A stretch of DNA of 64,000 bases from Plicaturopsis crispa FD-325 SS-3 (GCA_000827205.1 KN832563.1:406268-470267), one strand, 5' to 3'; positions 35,293 to 46,284 are shown, counted from the stretch's first letter. A program made the numbers and translations. The notes: generated by a model from the letters alone, not told the origin.

Positions 35293-35593
35293 CTATGCAT
35301 AGAAACTTGTGGAGCCCCCCGGATCACAGGCTTCCCCGTCCCGCACAACTAGGTCACCAGGAAATTCGAGGAATCCATCCGGGCAGGCATCTACAGGACT
35401 GCGGGGAAGATCGTTCGACTGGGACAGTCGTGGAATCACTGATTAGGGGGGCAAGCATTTCAGATCTTACTTCATCAGTAGAGGCTGACGACGTACAGGG
35501 CTCACGCCCGATGACTAGGCATCGGACGCTTGGAATCGCGGACGCAAGCACCAGAAGCGTGAAGCATGCATATCGAGTTGTGTATTGCAGCAT
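35293..35593 (-). CDS. Small secreted peptide, copy 2 (64 aa)
   Basis: Exons 35593-35497 and 35390-35293 (106-nt intron, acceptor CTGTAG). Signal peptide MLQYTTRYACFTLLVLAS, cleavage probably after SVRC or shortly later. Mature segments ACPDGFLEFPGDLVVRDGEA and CDPGGSTSFYA. A nearer AG (35440 region) would also keep the frame and insert 16-17 residues; the distal acceptor is preferred because it aligns with copies 1 and 3. Confidence 0.65.
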
Positions 35594-36195
35594 ATTCGAG
35601 TGACTGAGTGACACTGAATTCTTGGAATTTGATATGGTGATGTCTGCGGTCTATCTTGAGAGCCTGGATATACTCAGCGCGGCTGTCCTTTATTGCAGAA
35701 TGTGCCGCTTACACCCGCCATGTGCGGAGAACCGATTGGAATTCCATACTCCAGTTCGTCTATTTCCATGCAACGCCGCTAAGCGCTCGAAACTCTTACG
35801 CGGATGGCTCATTCCAGATAACAACCACAAACTGGCGAGGGAATCGCGCTAACCTGTAGCCGTAATAGGACGAACTCTTCCTTTCTCCTCGCGGCGTGCA
35901 TACAGTATCACAACATGTGGATATGATCGCCCGTGTGTCAGGCGCTTTCTTGCTCATGTTGGAAATACTGCCGGTCCGCCTCTCGAACATGTATGAACTC
36001 AGCCAGATTCGCCCAACTTTTTTCTGGCTCAGGTGTCACTGTAGGGATATGAATTGAATTCAAGCGCTACAGCTACATGAAGGACATTGTGGTGCATTGG
36101 TGAGCGCAGTTTCTTCCGATATATGAGCACGACCTAAATGTTCGTCAGGACCATGTTAAGAACGTTAAGCCGATTTATGCCACCGTACCAGGAGT

Positions 36196-36509
36196 CTATG
36201 CATAAAAAATTGACGAGTCACCCGGGCTACAAGCTTCCCCGTCCCGCATGACTAAGCCACCGGGGAATTCGAGGAATCCCCTCGAGGAGCACAAATCTGC
36301 GGGACTGAGGGAACGATCGCTCGACTGGGACAGTCGTGGAAATGCTGGTTATGTAGTAAGCATTCCATATCCTATCATATATATCATCAGTACATAGAGG
36401 CTGACGACGTACATGGCTCAAGCCCGATGACTAGGCATCGGATGCTCGGAATTGCGGACACAAGTACCAAAAGCGTGAAGCGTGCATAACGAGTTGTGTA
36501 TTGCAACAT
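36196..36509 (-). CDS. Small secreted peptide, copy 3 (65 aa)
   Basis: Exons 36509-36413 and 36296-36196 (116-nt intron). Signal peptide MLQYTTRYARFTLLVLVS. Mature segments LCSSRGFLEFPGGLVMRDGE and ACSPGDSSIFYA. First exon is exactly 97 nt as in copies 1 and 2. Divergently transcribed from the UstYa gene at 36934, sharing a 424-bp intergenic region. Confidence 0.65.
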
Positions 36510-36933
36510 ATTCGAGTGGTGCTGAAATCTTGGAAGATGATATGGGGACGTCGCAAGGTATGTGCTCTAGCGGATGGGCGCTGATATACTCAACGCGGCT
36601 GCGCTTTATAGCAGAATAAGCTGGCCACGCCCGCCTTGCTACATACTCTAATTCGTCCCTTCCAAGTCCCTTCGCTCAAAAATCCTACGCAAAAGGCTCA
36701 ATTCAGGATACTTACAAATTCCTTCGAGAATATAGACTAACGCCGGGAGGGAATCACGTCAAGATGGACCGTTATAGGACGAACTCTTCCTTTTTCCTTG
36801 CGGCGCCATGTGCATTGTGGAGATGATCGTCCGCGCTGTTTCTCGTCCATGCTGCGACTATTCACTTGACCGATGTGAGCCCTCTGAATTGCACTCTCTA
36901 CCCACGTCTTGAGCGTTTCAGTATCCTACTAGC
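36510..36933. promoter_or_regulatory. Shared divergent promoter of peptide copy 3 and UstYa gene
   Basis: 424 bp between two start codons facing outward. The half near copy 3 is homologous to the promoters of copies 1 and 2; the half near the UstYa gene is unique. The layout would allow co-expression of peptide and oxidase; no binding site identified. Confidence 0.4.
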
Positions 36934-37656
36934 ATGTCGCAGCTCTTTAGCAAGATCCATCATCTTGCCACGACGGTCACGGTTATATCCTTGCTTGTAT
37001 TGACCGTATTCAACGCCTCCCAGGCCGCAACGCACATTCGCATCTATCAGAAGTTCGTCGCAGAGCGCATAGGTGAGGACATCATTCGTGGTCATTGCTC
37101 ACCACCAAAAGTATTAACAAATGGGCCAGAAGTTGCAACGATTCTCTCAGACCAGAGTAGCAATACCAACGCGAGGGCGTTCGTGCTACAACTTCCTGTA
37201 GCCTTGAAACAGGCGGCCCTCCGATTCACAGACGACCACTATGGGCTAGATCGCGAGGCAGATCGAGAGTGGGCCTCCCTTTTCCCGCGCGGGAACGGCT
37301 GGTTCCACGTCAACAATACTGCGTATTCCGTGGCGATGTACCACCAGATGCATTGCGTTGTCAGCATTCGAAAAGCCATCGACATTTTGCGCTCGGCCCC
37401 ATGCGCCGACAGGGACGATGTCCTCGCCACGGCGGTCTCGCACACCTACCACTGTCTCGATTATCTGCGCCAAAGTTTAACATGCAGAGCTGACACTGCG
37501 CTCGAGCCGACGCGTAGTTTTATGGACGACAACGGGGAGTGGCGGGTGGAAGCAAATGGTACAGGGGTCTTGCATAGATGTCGGGACTGGGTGCAAGTGC
37601 GGAGGTTTCTCGAGCAAAGCCATGATACGTTCTTCAACCGCACGATCGTGAACTGA
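36934..37656 (+). CDS. UstYa-family (DUF3328) oxidase-like protein
   Basis: Single exon, 240 aa. One membrane helix near residues 12-30 (TTVTVISLLVLTVFNASQAA), then the family signature: HQMHC at residues 137-141 in YSVAMYHQMHCVVSIRKA and HTYHC at 170-174 followed by LDYLRQSLTCRADTALEP. Both HxxHC motifs are intact, unlike the copy at 33135. Family members (UstYa/UstYb, cyclochlorotine and related clusters) act on peptide substrates in fungal RiPP and NRP pathways. Lies immediately beside the tandem secreted-peptide genes. Confidence 0.88.
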   Translation: MSQLFSKIHHLATTVTVISLLVLTVFNASQAATHIRIYQKFVAERIGEDIIRGHCSPPKVLTNGPEVATILSDQSSNTNARAFVLQLPVALKQAALRFTDDHYGLDREADREWASLFPRGNGWFHVNNTAYSVAMYHQMHCVVSIRKAIDILRSAPCADRDDVLATAVSHTYHCLDYLRQSLTCRADTALEPTRSFMDDNGEWRVEANGTGVLHRCRDWVQVRRFLEQSHDTFFNRTIVN

Positions 37657-38462
37657 TTTCTGGGTTGTCTTAGGATGCGACTGACATTCATCGAGTCCTT
37701 TTTTTGCGGCCCACGTTCCGATATCTCAGGTCATTGGCAGCATTGAACTTTCATCGTGATCAGTGTCCCAGGCTCTGTACACTTTATCACATTGTGCTAC
37801 AGTTACAATGAAGAAATGAGACGCGGTGTCGCCTCGGTGGACATATGCTCATAACCGTACGGCGTACGCATTTATTGCGGGCTTTCATTCACCGGGTTTT
37901 CAGCGGCTAATTTTGGCTTCGTTTTCAGATAGACTACCAGTTGTCTTATCCATTGATATGGTTAAATGCACGAGTACTATGGGACGTTCAGGTCGGGACA
38001 CCCAATGCCCAAATGCGCTGTCTTCACTAGATGAGTTATCAGAGCATCAGCGCCGCAGTTTGTTATCTTCAACACTGGGCAATGTTGTTCCTACGTCTGC
38101 AAGCCAACAATCCGTCAACAACGGCGTCAGATATGCTGCGAATGCATCTGTATCGTTGGAAGTGGACGAAGCTTGGCCTTCTGAGAAAGGTCCGTAAGTG
38201 TCATTCATCGTGTTTCGCCAGCTGTTCATTCCCTGAAAAGTAATCTTTCCTTCGTCTTTAGGATCTCGTCTATCACCGTGCGTCACGGAGTCATGATCAT
38301 CGCCCTCTAGGATCCGGTCAGTTCGATAGTACTATGCAAATCTGCGATGGATCCTCTAGGCAAGGCGATGTTGGGTACTGATGTATGCACTCTGTGTGCC
38401 ATATAGGACGTCGTGCGCGCACGGGGCCATCCTCCTACTGCTGTGTCACTCCCACAGCACCC
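37657..38462. other. Intergenic, no gene supported
   Basis: About 800 bp. One 123-codon open frame (37826-38197) lacks motifs and has no conserved-looking composition; left unannotated. Confidence 0.45.
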
Positions 38463-39823
38463 ATGGCTTCTCAAGCTACACCTGCAGAGGGTACGGCCGC
38501 CGACCTGTGGAACCAACGGTCTATCTTGAATGGCCTTTTCCTTGGTGCAGTGGGATATGGTACGCCACAATTGTTATTATAGTATGGTTGTACTTACTCA
38601 GCCACCGACGCCAGGCGTACAGGTTACTTTGGCTATCATGGCCGCTCGGCTTCTCTTTGCCAGGCAGAAGACGCGATCCGACTACACCTTTCTCGCCTAC
38701 CTCTCCATCATCTCTATCATAGGCGGCATTGCAAACGCGACCAACATCAAATCCGCCGAGATGACTTTCATCGACAACACGAACTACCCGGGTACCGTTT
38801 TATCAATAGTATCTTGAGAGATCTTGGCTCATTTCTATGGCAGGGGGACCGAGTGCTTACTTCGTGCAACAGAGTTCTAATGCCGTAGTCGTCTTATGCA
38901 ACTCTATATCGATCGTAGGTAGCTGGTTCCAGGATGGCTTGATGGTACGCCCCGGACTGCTTCTCGTGTATATACCGTTACAATCGTAGCTGATTTCTCG
39001 CCTCATAGCTGTATCGTTTCTGGATGATTTTCAGCCGAAACTATTATGTCTCCCTAATTCCGGCCCTGATGTTTGCAACGTCCGTCGGTAAATAGTCCCC
39101 CCATGTTATTTGGCTCGAGTTAACCTGCTTATGAGCCAGGTCTGTCCTGCGTCGTCATCGCTGAATTATGTACGCCCAACCAGACATTCTGGACTCAGAT
39201 TACCATCAATCTTGCCATCCCTTACTGGTCCATCTCTATCGCGTTAAACATCATCTTAACGCTATTAATCGCCGGACGCTTGCTACTCATGCGTCGCCGT
39301 CTCATCCAAACGATACCTAACGGCGGCATCGCATCGCCCTACGTCTCCCTCAGCGCAATGCTCATCGAGTCAGCCTTCATATACTCTGTCAACGCCGTCA
39401 TTTTCCTTGTAAGCTATGCTGTCAACAGCCCTATCCAGAACTTGGCGCTTCCTCTCCTGTGTCAAACCCAAGTGAGTGTCCCTTGCACATCATGCTGACT
39501 TCAGTGACCATCGCTGACTATCTATTTCTCCACAGGTCATTGCACCTCTTCTGATAATTGTGCGTGTCGCCCAAGGCCGGGCATGGACGCGGGATACCTA
39601 CTCCGCAACTTTTACCGGCAATACCACCGGTGGCACCCGTGGTCTGCATTCAGCCTCGTACGACACGTCGACGACGGTGGCCCGCACGTCACAGATCACC
39701 GACAAGGTCCCAAGTTATCCTAGCGATATATCTCTCGACAATACGAAGGAGACTGAGGGGTCTTCCGTTTTCCGGATGGGTAGAATGCGAAGCAGGCTGA
39801 ACGAGAGCAATGTTGTGGTATGA
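38463..39823 (+). CDS. Seven-transmembrane fungal membrane protein, 357 aa
   Basis: Six exons: 38463-38559, 38615-38791, 38844-38944, 39009-39087, 39140-39471, 39536-39823. Seven hydrophobic segments are visible, among them VQVTLAIMAARLLF, LAYLSIISIIGGI, NAVVVLCNSISIVG, YYVSLIPALMFATSVGLS and YWSISIALNIILTLLIAG, followed by a Ser/Thr-rich cytosolic tail. This topology is that of a large basidiomycete-expanded family of unknown function that looks receptor-like. No ligand or partner can be inferred from the neighbours. Confidence 0.8.
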
Positions 39824-40215
39824 ATTTATCTGGATTGAATATTATTAGTTGGAATAGCTATAGCATTCGTATACAGCTGCGACTCTGAGGCTGTCTTTCT
39901 CTGTACACGCTATGTCATCTTGAAACTCTTCTTGCAATGCCCCGTCGCTCATCTTCCTTACTTCAAATCCATACATCCTTGGATACCGAGAACTTACTGC
40001 AGTGGATACCCCCACTATGTCTAGTAGTATCATGACGACCGGCGATATCGACACAAGTCTACGACAGAACACGAACGAACGCGAGCTTGGGCTGATTGTG
40101 GTTATTAGATATATGTTTATTGACGTTTACTTGCATGATACAATACGAACCGACCTACTCCTACACACCTCATAAGTACAATGTCCAGCAGATCTGAAAC
40201 CTGCGCTAGCAGCGA
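39824..40215. other. Convergent 3' intergenic region
   Basis: 392 bp between the 7-TM protein and the makorin stop codons; AT-rich, nothing recognised. Confidence 0.5.
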
Positions 40216-42455
40216 TCACGAGAAAACAGCGTCGTAGACGCGTCCGAGAAACGACCGCTGCGATCCCTCGGAATCGTCGCTTTCGTCCGCCCGGGGCTCC
40301 TCATCGGGACCAGGGTTGGCGACGGCAGCCGTATGGGTGCTACCCGTGTCCGTCGATATGACGCGTCCCCTCCCATCAGTGATGAATCCACCACTGGTAC
40401 TTTGCTGCGCAGAAGCAGGCGAAGCGTGACCACCGACGGGGGGTTCGACAGAGGGGGAAAGAGCATCTCGGCCAGAGCGTCTCGTCTTTAGATGCCGCTC
40501 GGAGGGGCCTGCTCGTCTCTGCGGCGGGGCAGCCGGTCGCGTGTTGGCGGTGTCGTTTGTCGTGCCGCGTCCTTGGCGCGTCCACACAACCCTTCCGCGC
40601 CCGTCAGTTACGAATGGCGGATCGGCGTCATGCTCTATGTGGTTCACGGCGTCGTCTACCACGGCCGCAGCGCGCCTGCCGAGGTCTTCGGTCTCCGCCA
40701 ATATGCTCTGCGTCTCCTGCGTGATGACAGCATCATGTAGCGCCTGTTCCGAAGCCCTCTCGTCTTCAGGAGATGCTCTGCCGCACGTACCCTCGGACCT
40801 ATCGTCGCCTCCGTCTTCTACTTCCGTTGATTCACCACTATCGCTCCCCTCATCATCCTCGTCCTCGTTGTCAGAGTCGATGTGGATGATCATACGTCCA
40901 CGGTCGCCTACGACTGTGCTGAATCGTGACGGAGAGCTCCCGGTCGGGGGAAGTTCCCTCATTTCATCTTCATCGAACTCTTGGGGAGGATGTGGGCGGC
41001 CTATATCAAGAGGGCGCAGGGGAGGAGTCGAGGGCAAAAGAAGTCCTGGGAATTGCGCTTCTGGCGGCTCTTCCCGAGTGTGCGGTAAAGGGTGGTCACT
41101 TGGGATAGTGCCCCAGGTTATCTCTATCTCCGGGCTGCCTTCGATGCTTTCAAGGGGCGGTAAATCGTCGTCGTAGTCTTCTAAGTGCAAGTCCTCATTC
41201 GCATTCACATTGAATCCTACGTCCTGCCATTGCCCCAAGCTCGCCAGCATGCGATCAGCCTGGTAAAAGATGAAGGCGGTGATAGAAAGAGTAGGCATTG
41301 TCAGATATTGTAGCAGGAGATAGCTGCGAAAGCACGTACGAGTATCTCGAGTGTTTCAATTCGGTCAACGCTGTCTGCTCTGGCGGGGGCAGCGCCGTCA
41401 TCGCCGCGAAAGCCGTCGTCCATCTCACCATACCATGGGTTCCCACGATCGATGAGTGCGGGAAGGCTCGCACGGATGGCTTCAATTGTCGCGCTGAGGT
41501 CGTCAAGCGGATTGTCGAAGATGCGGTTGAGTACATCAAAAGGGTGTGAAGGGAATGGAGTACGCGAGGAAGATGCAGCACGACTACGCATATGGTTGCG
41601 ATATAGTCTCATGTACCGTTCTATGCCAGCAGGAAAGACAAAAGGCGTGCCATCTGCATTCGCATGCTTGTAGAAACAATCGCTACCGAATGGGCATAGA
41701 GGAGTCGCCGACTTCGTCTTTTCGAAATATCTAGACGGTCGAGTCAGCATGGATGCCAGTGTTCAATATGATAGGCTTGAAGTACTGACTTGCAGGGAAC
41801 CCGCTTCATGCTGGCCTTATATCGCTCAATGGCTTCGGCCTTCCCTGATTGGTTCGCCGAGTAAGATCGACTGGAAGGAGTAATGAACGCCGACGACGAG
41901 CGACATAAAGGACAGGTTTTCGTCATGCCTGACTCTACAACATCGAGTGATTTGCCCTTAGAATCGCGCCATTGGCGAATGCACTATACGCGAATTGAGA
42001 CACAGAAACAGAGTATTTGTAGACGGCAGCGTACCTCGATGCAAAATACATGATTGCACCCCGCTGAACGGCATCAGCAAGGTGCATGTAGATTATGTGT
42101 CAAATCGCTCACCTAAGAGACCATATGTAACAGGTTTCTCGAGGCAGATGCAGCACATGTCGTCCGACGCATCCTCGACTACTTCGGCCTTGGGAGCTTC
42201 ATGTAAGAACCAGCACTTGTCGCCGCGATGGCAGTATCCTACACACGCATACACCCCTGTTAGTCCCGACGTGCAATGTCGTCAAGGTTAGTCCGCCCAA
42301 CCTTTGGCATAGAATTTGCATGTCTTAGACTTGTCATACGACGTGAACTTCTCCTCCCCATGTTGGAATTTGCAGTTTCTTCCTGCAAAGCAGCCGCGAG
42401 GAGTGTTGTAGTAGCGGCAAACGCCCCGCGATTTGGAGGTCGCCGGGCGATCCAT
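40216..42455 (-). CDS. Makorin-type CCCH/RING E3 ubiquitin ligase
   Basis: Six exons: 42455-42302, 42238-42113, 42063-42035, 41983-41790, 41730-41340, 41259-40216; 645 aa. Order: CCCH finger 1 (CRYYNTPRGCFAGRNCKFQH), CCCH finger 2 (CKFYAKGYCHRGDKCWFLH), a C3HC4 RING (CCICLEKPVTYGLL..CNHVFCIECIRQW..CPLC) and a third CCCH (CPFGSDCFYKH). That is the makorin arrangement; makorins ubiquitinate RNA-linked substrates. The C-terminal 350 residues are acidic and low-complexity and contain FVTDGRGRVV and FITDGRGRVI about 80 residues apart. Ordinary makorins are shorter at this end. Confidence 0.9.
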
Positions 42456-42640
42456 GAGTATCCGCAAGAGCGTACGAAAGTCGCGCGCAGTCTCTATACG
42501 CGCAGAGAGATCAAAACAAAGTAAAGAAAAGAGATATAAGAGAATGAACGATGTGGTCGGATGGATAGAGGTGGAATGTAATCACTGAGTGAAATACACG
42601 TTGAAGTCAGTAAATAAGCGAAGAGCGTGCTTGTGGCAAA

Positions 42641-43002
42641 TATTGCTGTTTTCAACTCAGAAGTCGCGCGGGAAAATTGAGCATTTTGGCGCACGCCGCG
42701 TCGTCCTGACGCACTCATCTTCAAACACGAATATATCCACAACGGCTACTCCTTTCTCTCTAATTCAAGTTGATCTGAGCTCGTCTCGTCGAAGCGCAGG
42801 GCATGGTACCCAGGATGCACGAAAAACGCGAAAACTCGAGCTTCGGCTTCCGGTGGGCCTCGTACCGTCTCGAACGCAAATTGCACACGACGACGACGCT
42901 CAGCTACTCCAATTTGCGATTGGGCCTACTCGGAGGGATTACGGGCAGGGCAGGGTGGTGATTTGGTGGCACGCTCTCGGTGCAAATGGCTTGTTTTCGG
43001 TG
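42641..43002 (+). repeat. Inverted repeat, left arm (362 bp)
   Basis: Reverse complement of 44765-45126, apparently identical over the whole 362 bp (the translated frames agree residue for residue). Outer end lies 185 bp from the makorin ATG. Confidence 0.85.
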
Positions 43003-43745
43003 CGCTATGCCATTTCTTGACATCTATGGACTTTAAACTGAAGTATCCTCATAACGACGGCACCTTTCTTGTTGATTCAAGCTGCTCTGAACTCATCTTG
43101 TTGACCTGTAGGTCATGGCATCCAGGCAAATCACGAAAATACGACTTTTTTAGTCGAACCTTCCGGGAGGCTGTGTGCCACTTCAACCACGCGTTATATA
43201 CGATACCGGCATCTTCGAGCTCGACTTCTGGGTGGTATGCACTTGGATATGCCATAGACAGAGCCTGGTGAGTGTTTTCAGTTGCTTGGCATGAAGCTCC
43301 GGCTGATAATGCGCATCTTGGTAGCGGTACGCTAACTTTGGGTGTGCCGCAACGTCTGCCGTTCTCCGTATGCATCGACAACGGTTGCTTGCACTACGTC
43401 GGCCTCGCAAAAACCCTGGTTTGGTACGCCGGGTATCCGTGGAGGTGGAGGTGTGTGACATTATTCCTTTCCACGCATTTCTCACTTTGTTCCTTGCTCT
43501 CTGTGTCCAGTTTCGCTGCAAAACAACTGTACATCATTTACGAGGGTTTATATATATTGTGTTAATGCTTTGAAAGTTCTCCGATGGAATATGACGCTCA
43601 AGGCGTGTTCGAGGCAAGAAAGATGCTACAGCTGACTTCGGACATTTGCACATCCTCCGTACATTGCCATACTCCTTCATCCCCGTTTATTGTACTCCTG
43701 TATCACTCCTGAGTAGAGTTTAGGACACAAATACATGAACTGTGT
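43003..43745. other. Spacer inside the inverted repeat, left of the gap
   Basis: No supported gene. The segment 43030-43140 looks like a diverged relative of the arm itself (matching words such as ATTCAAG, TCTGA, GGCATCCAGG / GGTACCCAGG, CACGAAAA in the same order). The last 85 bp recur exactly after the gap. Confidence 0.45.
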
Positions 43746-44630
43746 NNNNNNNNNNNNNNNNNNNNNNNNNNNNNNNNNNNNNNNNNNNNNNNNNNNNNNN
43801 NNNNNNNNNNNNNNNNNNNNNNNNNNNNNNNNNNNNNNNNNNNNNNNNNNNNNNNNNNNNNNNNNNNNNNNNNNNNNNNNNNNNNNNNNNNNNNNNNNNN
43901 NNNNNNNNNNNNNNNNNNNNNNNNNNNNNNNNNNNNNNNNNNNNNNNNNNNNNNNNNNNNNNNNNNNNNNNNNNNNNNNNNNNNNNNNNNNNNNNNNNNN
44001 NNNNNNNNNNNNNNNNNNNNNNNNNNNNNNNNNNNNNNNNNNNNNNNNNNNNNNNNNNNNNNNNNNNNNNNNNNNNNNNNNNNNNNNNNNNNNNNNNNNN
44101 NNNNNNNNNNNNNNNNNNNNNNNNNNNNNNNNNNNNNNNNNNNNNNNNNNNNNNNNNNNNNNNNNNNNNNNNNNNNNNNNNNNNNNNNNNNNNNNNNNNN
44201 NNNNNNNNNNNNNNNNNNNNNNNNNNNNNNNNNNNNNNNNNNNNNNNNNNNNNNNNNNNNNNNNNNNNNNNNNNNNNNNNNNNNNNNNNNNNNNNNNNNN
44301 NNNNNNNNNNNNNNNNNNNNNNNNNNNNNNNNNNNNNNNNNNNNNNNNNNNNNNNNNNNNNNNNNNNNNNNNNNNNNNNNNNNNNNNNNNNNNNNNNNNN
44401 NNNNNNNNNNNNNNNNNNNNNNNNNNNNNNNNNNNNNNNNNNNNNNNNNNNNNNNNNNNNNNNNNNNNNNNNNNNNNNNNNNNNNNNNNNNNNNNNNNNN
44501 NNNNNNNNNNNNNNNNNNNNNNNNNNNNNNNNNNNNNNNNNNNNNNNNNNNNNNNNNNNNNNNNNNNNNNNNNNNNNNNNNNNNNNNNNNNNNNNNNNNN
44601 NNNNNNNNNNNNNNNNNNNNNNNNNNNNNN
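43746..44630. other. Assembly gap (885 N)
   Basis: Run of N. The 85 bp before it (43661-43745) and after it (44631-44715) are identical, so the contig ends overlap and the gap is probably artificial. Confidence 0.95.
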
Positions 44631-44764
44631 ACATTGCCATACTCCTTCATCCCCGTTTATTGTACTCCTGTATCACTCCTGAGTAGAGTTTAGGACACAA
44701 ATACATGAACTGTGTTGTGTCTATCAATGGGTAAATGGGTCTGAGAGTGCATGGTACGACATCA

Positions 44765-45126
44765 CACCGAAAACAAGCCATTTGCACCGAGAGCGTGCCA
44801 CCAAATCACCACCCTGCCCTGCCCGTAATCCCTCCGAGTAGGCCCAATCGCAAATTGGAGTAGCTGAGCGTCGTCGTCGTGTGCAATTTGCGTTCGAGAC
44901 GGTACGAGGCCCACCGGAAGCCGAAGCTCGAGTTTTCGCGTTTTTCGTGCATCCTGGGTACCATGCCCTGCGCTTCGACGAGACGAGCTCAGATCAACTT
45001 GAATTAGAGAGAAAGGAGTAGCCGTTGTGGATATATTCGTGTTTGAAGATGAGTGCGTCAGGACGACGCGGCGTGCGCCAAAATGCTCAATTTTCCCGCG
45101 CGACTTCTGAGTTGAAAACAGCAATA
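44765..45126 (-). repeat. Inverted repeat, right arm (362 bp)
   Basis: Reverse complement of 42641-43002. Its outer end stops 28 bp before the HFI1 start codon, so the arm probably carries the HFI1 promoter and leader. Confidence 0.85.
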
Positions 45127-45154
45127 AGTACTCAGGGGCTATTTATATGCCCTC

Positions 45155-46284
45155 ATGTCTTTATCCTCGACGTCCACTATCAAGTCCCAACTAACCGCCA
45201 GTCTTGGTCCCAAGGCTCCCGGGTATTTCGATACGCTCAACCAGTTCATAACAGCGAAGATTTCACGCACAGAGTTTGATGATTTAGTTCGCCAGGCGAT
45301 TGATTCTCCTACTCTTGGTGCGTAGCCACTGCCGGCATTTCGTTTCCAGTTCCGACGCTGACAGGATTCTGCAGTACAACTACACAATGCGCTGATTATT
45401 TCGCTATTTGACGCGACCACACATCACCGCAGGCCGCCTACACCACCGCCCGATCTACCCAAAGCGCCTCCGAGGAAGCGCCGGCGCACGCTCCCTTACC
45501 AAGGACCCGAAGACGACGACACGCTCAGGTCTCCAAGGTTGAAGCGATGGGCAGTTGCTGTTGGACGGCGTGAGAGAGAGCGTATCAGAGCTCTAGCCTC
45601 TGCGCCACCCGGCATGGAGCACCAGCGGCCACGGCCGGACACTGACGAGATAGCTCGTGAGCGGGGAGTTATGCTGCTTCCCGAGCGCGGTGGTGAGCAC
45701 CATTCATTGCACCGAAGATGGACGTGTTCCCACTTTCTCTGAAAATAGATCCTCCTGGTAGCCGCTTGCCGCTGCATCTTGCATCTGTATCCAGAGCCCC
45801 GACGTTGCAGCAGATTTCGGAACGAATAAATCTGATATCTGCCCAACACAATCTTGGTGCGCCACCAAAAAATGTGGCATCGCTCATGATGCTCGCTTTC
45901 GAGGTAGGCATTACCGTAATTGCACACGACCTGCTTTTTCCTGATGTGTGACACTTTCAGGCTAAGCTCAAGCAGCTAATTACACATGCACTCACGCTCA
46001 CATCCTCATCACACGCCATAAGTTCCATAACACCTTCCAAAGGTCACTCGCATAACCACGTACTGTCCACTTCCTCCTTCGATACTCTCTTCACCCTCTC
46101 CCCTGCCGTGCTGCCCAATAAATCTGCAGCAGCCATGCAGCTGGCATTGGGCGATGGCAATGGTCTCGATGACGAGGACGTGTCACTCCTCAAGGATAGA
46201 GAGGTCGGCGATCAACGGTGGCAGATGGTTGCGTTACTCGGAGAGAGGAGCACGGTCAAGGATGCTTTGAGAAACATGAAATGA
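45155..46284 (+). CDS. HFI1: SAGA coactivator subunit HFI1/ADA1
   Basis: Four exons: 45155-45317, 45375-45692, 45749-45903, 45961-46284; 319 aa. The N-terminus (IKSQLTASLGPKAPGYFDTL, ISRTEFDDLVRQAI, LHNALIISLFDAT) and the histone-fold-like C-terminal part (AAMQLALGDGNGLDDEDVSL) match the SAGA-Tad1 family. Ada1 pairs with TAF12 in the SAGA core. For intron 2 the GTGAGC donor at 45693 was chosen over an in-phase GT two nucleotides upstream region. The neighbour across a 240-bp convergent spacer is TAF10, another SAGA subunit. Confidence 0.87.

Larger units (their letters stand above)
34369..36850. repeat. Three tandem units of about 0.9 kb
   Basis: Units start at about 34369, 35278 and 36178 (spacing near 909 and 900 bp); each begins with the recognisable 3' end of a small-peptide gene (TATGCATAGAAA-type sequence, minus strand) and ends with its promoter (ATATGAGCACGACCTAAAT in units 1 and 2). 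The third unit is truncated or diverged after about 36850, where the UstYa gene promoter begins. Units differ at many positions, so the duplications are not recent. Confidence 0.8.

Noticed and set aside
42589-43020. 143-codon ORF in the repeat arm, repeated at 44762-45124
   Set aside because: Identical in both arms because the DNA is an inverted repeat; composition is promoter-like and it overlaps the presumed HFI1 upstream region.
43703-44686. Long open frames of more than 300 codons on both strands
   Set aside because: They consist of N bases translated as X; only the assembly gap is there.
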